Assembly: GCA_958430865.1 (NCBI GenBank)
Contig: CAUDNR010003557.1
Location: 91,175-155,174, forward strand
DNA length: 64,000 nt
DNA from: Entrophospora sp. SA101
Taxonomy: Eukaryota; Glomeromycota; Glomeromycetes; Entrophosporales; Entrophosporaceae
Direction: 5' to 3'
Positions 58,835 through 64,000 of the stretch are shown here, one piece after another. Numbering within the stretch: the stretch's first letter is position 1; each line of letters opens with the position of its first letter. Position numbers and translations under genes: made by a program. Below the pieces are notes generated by a model. The model was given only the letters and a program-made list of their open reading frames with translations. It did not search any database and was not told the DNA's origin.

Positions 58835-60128
58835 TTGGGCAGACCTCACTCAGCAAAAAAAAATGATATCCCAAAAGCATGGAAAAGCACCAATATTTAC
58901 CCCATTCCAAAACCAAAAGAATGGGAATGTCAACTCAATAATACTCATCCCATTACCCTCCTGGATACTACAAGAAAAGCATCGGTTCATCTTCTTAACA
59001 ACTGTATTGCAAAAATATTCTTAAATAACAGAATTCTCAAAGGCAACCAGTTTGCTGGTTTACCTGGTACCTCAACATTTGAACCCATTCATATTATTAA
59101 TGAAATCATACAAGATGCAAGAGAAATGAAAAATGAAATCTGGATCCTATTCCAAGATTTATCAAAAGCCTATGATCATATGCTAGTTAAAGCTATGGAG
59201 CATCTCAAACTCCCTTCAACATTTATTAATTTAATTTTTAACATATTTACAAACAGAAAAAATAGAATTTTTACAGAAGTAGGTCTCACAAATGAATACA
59301 ATGTGTTAATAGGTATAGATCAGGGAGAAGTTATGTCACCTCTTCTCTGGTGCATTTATTACAACTCACTACTTTGTGAAATTGAATCCAGAGGACTTGG
59401 ATATAACCTAAAACATTCTCATTGTCAAAACATATATATCAAAGATTATAATTTGGACAGCATATGTATTAGTAATATTGGTTTTATGGATGACATAACA
59501 TGGATAACAGAAGAAATTTTGACCATTACAGATGATTTCTATAATTTGAATAGCATAAAAGTCAACAAAGACAAATCTGCTTTACTAAAACATCAACCAG
59601 ATTTTGATGATGACAACAATTCTGTGCAACTACAATTTGGTTTAGAAACTATCAACATACAACCCAACAACTATAAAGAATCAGCACATATCCTAGGTGT
59701 TTGGGTAAATTTAGATGCAGATAGAAGATTTGTCATCCAACAACAATGTAAAGATGAAATAATCCAATTCTGTAATTTAATGAAATCCAAAACAAGCTAC
59801 TGATAAACAAATTTTATACTTGTGGAACATAGTCAACTTTAGAGAGCAATTGTTGCATTTTCAAAAGCTAATTATATTCAAAGAATTTCCATTGATACAT
59901 GATTTTGTTAGACATTGTATCTGGTCAATAATAGTTCATCAACAGCATCTTGAGGGAATGGTTAATAGATTTGATATTAGAACCCATCCCAATATGTGTG
60001 ATTCTAGACTTCAACTTTCAGGCCCCACTTCATTTAATCATGTAATTACAGCAGAAAAATTGACAGTGACCCAAGCAAAAAGAAGGGAGAAAGCTTCTTT
60101 GTCTATAGACTCTCCTGCCATTGAATAA
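58835..60128 (+). mobile_element. LINE-type reverse transcriptase fragment
   Basis: An open frame of 322 codons (58835-59803) has no ATG at its left edge and starts mid-domain: 'IPKAWKSTNIYPIPKPKEW', 'HPITLLDTTRK', 'GNQFAGLPGTSTFEPIHII', motif A 'LFQDLSKAYDHM', motif B 'GIDQGEVMSPLLWCIYYNSL' and motif C 'FMDDITW'. These are non-LTR RT motifs with FMDD in place of the usual (Y/F)ADD. After a stop, a second frame (59820-60128) carries a degraded continuation ('LEGMVNRFDIRTH'). The endonuclease and 5' end are missing, as in a 5'-truncated insertion. The right edge overlaps the end of the coiled-coil ORF on the other strand. Confidence 0.78.
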
Positions 60129-61110
60129 ATTTAGAATAGCTACCAGAACTTAAGATGTGGTTATCAATGTCAATTATAGTTTTAGATTTAGCTAGAGAAT
60201 ATTTAATAGCTGATGCAGCCAAGTTGACTTCAGAAACATATCTTTTGTATCTTGCCCCATAAATTGCATCAACTACTACTGCACACCTAAAAAGTTTTTC
60301 ACCTTCAAGTTGCTCCTTCTCAGTTTCATTTCCTATAAGTGTTTCAACAAATTTAACCACAACTGGATTGCGTTTGGAAAGCCATTCAGAAGGTGAATAT
60401 TTTAAAAGATTGTCCAAAGTAAATCTTTCCTTATTATCTATTAAATTGATGATATCATCATATAATGTTTTACGTTCCTTCCTGGCAATTTCAGTAATAA
60501 TTTCAATTCTTGATTGACAATCATTGAGTTTTACATCCAATCTTTCTTGTAATTTTTTATTTTCTGATAATAATTTTTCCCTATCCAATAATAATCTTTC
60601 ATTATCTGACTCAAGTTCATTTATTTTTTTCATATACTGACTTATAAGATTTACATAATGTATTCTTTGATTTTCCGATTCAAATAATTCATTTTTTATT
60701 TTTGATAATTCTATTGAAAGGTTTATGTGTTCTTGGTCTTGTTCCTCTTTTTGAGTTGCTGCATCTTTATCAATAGTCATTTTAAGTCGTTTTGGTTGGC
60801 CTTCTTCCGAAGAACTAAAAATAAAATTATCTTTCTTTAATTTCTCAAGTAAATGATCATTAGTAACAATTTGATTATAATGTCTCACACAGATGGAATA
60901 ATTATCTAAAGAATTAATTAATGAAAATAATTCAGTAAAATACTTAGCAAATAGTTTTAAACGGTCTTTTACTTTATTCCCTGTTGCATTTTTAACATAT
61001 TTATCAGTATTAGAGGAACATAGCTTCAAATGACTCTCTGGATATTTGTCAACAAGTGCAGCAAATAAGCAGGGTAAATCACTAGCAATAGGTCTTGTCG
61101 TTTTATCCAC
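60103..61110 (-). CDS. Coiled-coil protein of an apparently repeated family, 5' incomplete
   Basis: A 335-codon frame. It begins after a good acceptor (TTTAG, about 61111) with no ATG, so an upstream exon is missing or unrecognised; the first in-frame ATG would be well inside ('KRLKMTIDKD'). The N-terminal 80 residues hold 'HLKLCSS' and 'NYSICVRHYNQIV', a Cys...Cys...His layout that could bind zinc. Residues about 125-210 form a strong coiled coil ('NELESDNERLLLDREKLLSE'). The C-terminal part ('YSPSEWLSKRNPVVVKFVE', 'LAASAIKYSLAKSKTIIDID') looks conserved and family-specific. The ORF ends exactly where the LINE fragment lies on the other strand, so its natural C-terminus may be lost. Probably the N-terminal part of a larger transposon-carried or multicopy gene; function unknown. 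Confidence 0.5.
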   Translation of the reverse strand: MDKTTRPIASDLPCLFAALVDKYPESHLKLCSSNTDKYVKNATGNKVKDRLKLFAKYFTELFSLINSLDNYSICVRHYNQIVTNDHLLEKLKKDNFIFSSSEEGQPKRLKMTIDKDAATQKEEQDQEHINLSIELSKIKNELFESENQRIHYVNLISQYMKKINELESDNERLLLDREKLLSENKKLQERLDVKLNDCQSRIEIITEIARKERKTLYDDIINLIDNKERFTLDNLLKYSPSEWLSKRNPVVVKFVETLIGNETEKEQLEGEKLFRCAVVVDAIYGARYKRYVSEVNLAASAIKYSLAKSKTIIDIDNHILSSGSYSKFIQWQESL

Positions 61111-61627
61111 TAAAGTTCAAAGAGAAAAAAAAAAAAAACTTAAATTTAAACGCGTAGCACTTAAATTTCTTTAAATTTATGTAAAGGCTTACTTTGAACA
61201 AATTAATAGGTTTTTGTAGATTTTTAGTAGATTATGAAAAAGCAAGTTCAATACTGTTTATTTTGATTATTATTATTATAATTTAAAAAAAAAAGATTTT
61301 CAAAAGGCAGCAAAGTATCACATTAACTTGTTCACCACACATATGAATTGATTGACAAAGGAGTTCCAATTTTTCTAGATTTGATTTCCAAATTTGGTAA
61401 TAATCCTGACTGAATTATGGGACAACTGCAATAAGTATGACCTATATATGAATGAGACGTAATATCTTTCTCAAGACTATACAAGTAAATGAAAAACAAA
61501 GTTACATTACAAACTAGAGTGACGAAGAATGGAGATAACCACCATTATTTTAATAAACATTTATTTCTTTCAACTGATTCATTGTGTTTTCTTCTTTTTT
61601 GAATTTGTGTAAGGCATTGTTTTAGAA

Positions 61628-62026
61628 GGTCTGGGCCACTTCACCAACAGGACTAAGGTTTCTGGTCAAAACTGCTTCTATTAGTAGCCGAAATTGCCCA
61701 AATACTTTGGGCAAAAATTATTTTTTTATAAGCCCAAACTACTTTTTGTTATTAGCCAAAATTGGGCGAAATTATTTTAAAGTTGTTTAAGTTAAAACAA
61801 GTTGATTCATATAGTTTTTTAATGTTCATGCTTATAGAAAATGTTGAGAAGCCCAAATTGCCCAAACTAGTTTGGGCTTTGAGAAAACAGTTTGGACCAG
61901 AAACCTTAAACAGGACACTTTATTGACAACACACAGGGTTTAATAAAATGTTAAAATAACACACCATTTGTTGTCAGTGAAGTGTCCTGTCAGTAAAGTG
62001 GTTGTCAATAAAGTGGACGGGACCCA
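61628..62026. repeat. Outer MITE-like element with ACTTTATTGACA-type ends, hosting a second element
   Basis: The right end GTGGACGGGACCC and the left end GGTCTGGGCCACTT are partial reverse complements. Inside the right half, ACAGGACACTTTATTGACAA (61910) pairs with its inverse at 61970-61990, forming a hairpin. The left half is much more decayed. The interior is interrupted by the element at 61656-61906. Confidence 0.45.
61656..61906. mobile_element. Nested MITE, 251 bp, AGGTTTCTGGTC TIRs, TA target duplication
   Basis: AGGTTTCTGGTC at the left is matched by GACCAGAAACCT at the right, with TA on both sides (61654-61655, 61907-61908). Subterminal GCCCAAA(T/C)TA.TTTGGGC palindromes occur near both ends. 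Non-coding. It sits inside the outer element, so it inserted later. Confidence 0.65.
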
Positions 62027-62165
62027 ATTCATTGTTAGAGTTAGATTTATTAATATTATGTAAATATAAATTTGAAGACTACAACAAGGACAATGACAAT
62101 GTTATTTATTAAATTATTATCATGATGATGGAGATGATACATGAAGTTGAGAAAATTACAATATT

Positions 62166-62480
62166 TATTTATACATGTTAAAGGTTCTATCATCTAGTTC
62201 TCTGATTTCTTTGAAATCCTAATTTATCCTAATTAAATGTATTACTTGAACATTCTATTATTTTTAAGTTATTTCTAAAGTGATCCAATCATTTAAATTC
62301 CTTCATTAAACTTAATCTAAGAATTAAAGACAGGCACCCATCTATAGTATATATATATTAAAAAATTTTAATTTCGGAAATTATTAATGTTAATCAAATG
62401 CGTTACAGGACATGAGGGCATACTGCGACAAAGTGAACATTGGTATTACCAAGAATTTCAGGGATCAAAATTTAGTCATT
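62166..62480 (+). repeat. Dispersed repeat copy (partner of 46981-47145) plus AAAGTGAAC motif
   Basis: 62166-62330 is the reverse complement of 46981-47145, and 62430-62480 repeats the motif found at 46681-46731. The two copies are 15 kb apart on opposite strands. Confidence 0.75.
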
Positions 62481-62682
62481 TGTAATGTGATTATAATTAT
62501 TATTATCAGTTTTATAATATCCCATTTGTTATCTTAAGTGATATATAGAATTACCTCTATATAAAAATAGTTAATATGAGACTCATTTACATCAGATCTA
62601 CTATGGAACCCAAGAATTATAGCACCATTAGAAGTATTCTGAAGAAAGAACAAGGTGAAAAAATTGCTCCTTACATTGGGAT

Positions 62683-62940
62683 TCAACTCAGTTGTTTTGT
62701 CAAATAATTGCTTGAAATCCTTTCATAGATTTCCATTTCTTGTGAATATTGTTTATCACTAGTAAGTTTGTCTGATTTATTTTTTAATTGGCTTTTTCTT
62801 GGTTCTATTTTATTGATTATTTGATCAATTTTTTGATTTATAATATAAAATTGATTTTCACAAGTTTTATAGTGAAATAAGAAACCAAGGAAAACTCCAA
62901 TTAACAACTTGCAAAAAAATTCATCATTGAATGTAAGCAT
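62683..62940 (-). CDS. Small ORF, 85 aa, with a hydrophobic segment and a coiled-coil tail
   Basis: MLTFNDEFFCKLLIGVFLGF... has a membrane-like stretch ('KLLIGVFLGFLFHY') followed by Lys/Glu/Ile-rich helix. It is plausible as a small membrane protein but unsupported by any family. An overlapping 34-codon plus-strand frame (62602-62706, MEPKNYSTIRSILKKEQG...) competes with it. Confidence 0.25.
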   Translation of the reverse strand: MLTFNDEFFCKLLIGVFLGFLFHYKTCENQFYIINQKIDQIINKIEPRKSQLKNKSDKLTSDKQYSQEMEIYERISSNYLTKQLS

Positions 62941-63013
62941 TTTTTTTAAAAAAATGTTATTATGGATGAAAATATTTATTATTTTTTTTTTTTAAACCAA
63001 AATAAAATTGTCA

Positions 63014-63652
63014 ATGGTGATTATTAGAAGGATTTGTTATTTAGACCTAGGGATCCAACGTTTTATGATAGTATTCAGTGATGATGATGAATCTAACAAA
63101 TTAGATCTTAAAGTAAAAATTATAGACGTAATTAATATGAATATAATTTATAATTCTTTATTGACTTTTTTAAAGAAAAATCGACTTACTCTTATTTTAA
63201 ATAAGCTCAAAGAATATGATGAACATATACACAAATTAGTTTACGAAATAAATGATGGGATGTTAAATGACGAATTGAAAGAAGACAACTATATAGCAAG
63301 CGGAATACTTTTTATAAAGACCTTGCGAATAAAAATAAGAGACTGTATGGACGTTTAAAAGCAAAAAAACTTGATAATTTACTTCAACCTGTTAAACTCA
63401 AAATCGAACGATTAGATTCTATACAAAATCGGTTTATTATTGCATTTATGAATGATCTAAATACTCAAATACCGGTTGGAACAAATCATAAGTATTATTA
63501 CGAACTTATATTGCTCCTTCTTTCAATGCAAAATATATGGAATTCAATCAATTATCAAGTAGAAGAAATGAAAGTAAGTGGAGAAATGACATGATCTCTC
63601 CGATAATAAGATTTTTGTCATTTGATTCCAGCAAAAAAGTTATCAAGTTAAG
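63014..63652 (+). pseudogene. Hypothetical gene with frameshifts and at least one intron
   Basis: Coding-like segments in changing frames: 'KDLLFRPRDPTFYDSIQ' (63029-63079), 'LDLKVKIIDVINMN' to 'DGMLNDELK' (63100-63280), then 'RQLYSKRNTFYKDLANKN' to 'NIWNSINYQVEEMK' (63283-63570). An intron GTAAGT...TTCCAG (63571-63632) keeps phase 0 into 'QKSYQVK' followed by GTATGT (63654). The frame change at 63279-63283 sits in an A-run (TTGAAAGAAG). Mostly helical, Lys/Leu/Asn-rich; family not recognised. It could be an intact gene with sequence errors. Confidence 0.35.
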
Positions 63653-63654
63653 GT

Positions 63655-64000
63655 ATGTAACAAGTTTTGTAATCGAGGATGTGCAAGTGAGCAGGAGAGA
63701 CCGTTCTGGGAATACAAAATTAACAGGGAGGGACACAAAAATTTAACTCACGCAATTTGTTATTGACCAATTAAAATCGTGAATTTGATAACGTAGAAAT
63801 GAATGTGTTTGATTCATTTTGTCAACAATCACTTCACCAACAATTATTTCGTTAACGAATTTAAGAAGTTGGAAGCAACCACGCGACGAACCATCGAAAC
63901 AGTCTAATAAATTAAATCGTACCACTCGAAAATGTATTTAAAGGGTTGGTTTTCGACTTGGTTGAAGAATAACTCTCTTCCTAACTCTTCTCTTGACCAT
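63655..64000. other. Right edge, no clear gene
   Basis: If the preceding gene is real, its next intron and exons may lie here. Short ORFs on both strands have no motif. The last 100 bp are slightly GC-richer. Confidence 0.3.

Noticed and set aside
61330..61430. Frame reading 'ELIDKGVPIFLDLISKFG'
   Set aside because: It looks coding-like but is only about 25 codons between stops, with no neighbours in frame; too short to call.
1..64000. tRNA or rRNA genes
   Set aside because: Scanning by eye for paired box A/box B and cloverleaf arms found only the isolated box B-like word at 47481-47491; a covariance-model search would be needed to exclude weak candidates.

Overview
The window looks like nuclear DNA of an arbuscular mycorrhizal fungus, most likely Rhizophagus or a close relative (Glomeromycotina). 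The reasons are a very AT-rich background, genes split by many short introns (about 65-110 bp, GTAAGT/GTAAAT donors, ATAG/TTTAG acceptors), long poly-Gln and poly-Asn tracts inside conserved proteins, a genome thick with decayed transposons, and fungal housekeeping genes. The species is inferred, not proven. No organelle, rRNA or tRNA sequence was recognised. Intron boundaries below were worked out by hand from reading frame, splice consensus and family conservation.

Layout. 0-6 kb: 3' end of an inner-ring nucleoporin gene (Nup155/Nup170 type, plus strand), a convergent Ulp1-type SUMO protease gene, and a gene for a probable tubby-like-fold protein. 6-10 kb: transposon graveyard with a PIF1/Helitron helicase scrap, a frameshifted unknown pseudogene and divergent repeats. 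10.3-18.9 kb: a complete 24-exon ATG2 gene (autophagy lipid transfer). 19-25 kb: a second graveyard. Its centrepiece is a decayed TnpB/Fanzor-family RNA-guided nuclease gene interrupted by two other elements, with Tigger-like, BED-finger and MITE remnants and a small secreted-type ORF broken by a 25-bp duplication.

27-31.7 kb and 50.5-56.5 kb: four paralogous seven-exon SAM-dependent methyltransferase genes, two in tandem on the minus strand and two in tandem on the plus strand, with almost identical exon lengths. 36.2-45.9 kb is the housekeeping core: Rab geranylgeranyltransferase alpha subunit (BET4), with a one-codon first exon and a GC-AG intron; convergent 6 bp away the mitochondrial release-factor methyltransferase (MTQ1/HemK); a Clp1/BTB-like protein; and transcription elongation factor TFIIS. 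46-50 kb is intergenic with dispersed repeats and a SINE-like candidate. 57-64 kb holds a Tc1/mariner element with terminal inverted repeats of about 370 bp, a LINE-type reverse transcriptase fragment, a coiled-coil repeat-family ORF, nested MITEs and a frameshifted hypothetical gene.

The housekeeping genes act in unrelated pathways (nuclear pore, SUMO, autophagy, Rab prenylation, mitochondrial translation, RNA polymerase II elongation) and share only position. The methyltransferase cluster is the one locally expanded family. The most unusual content is the Fanzor relic, the methyltransferase expansion, the long-TIR Tc1 element and a possible bacterial antitoxin-like scrap at 42.6-42.8 kb.
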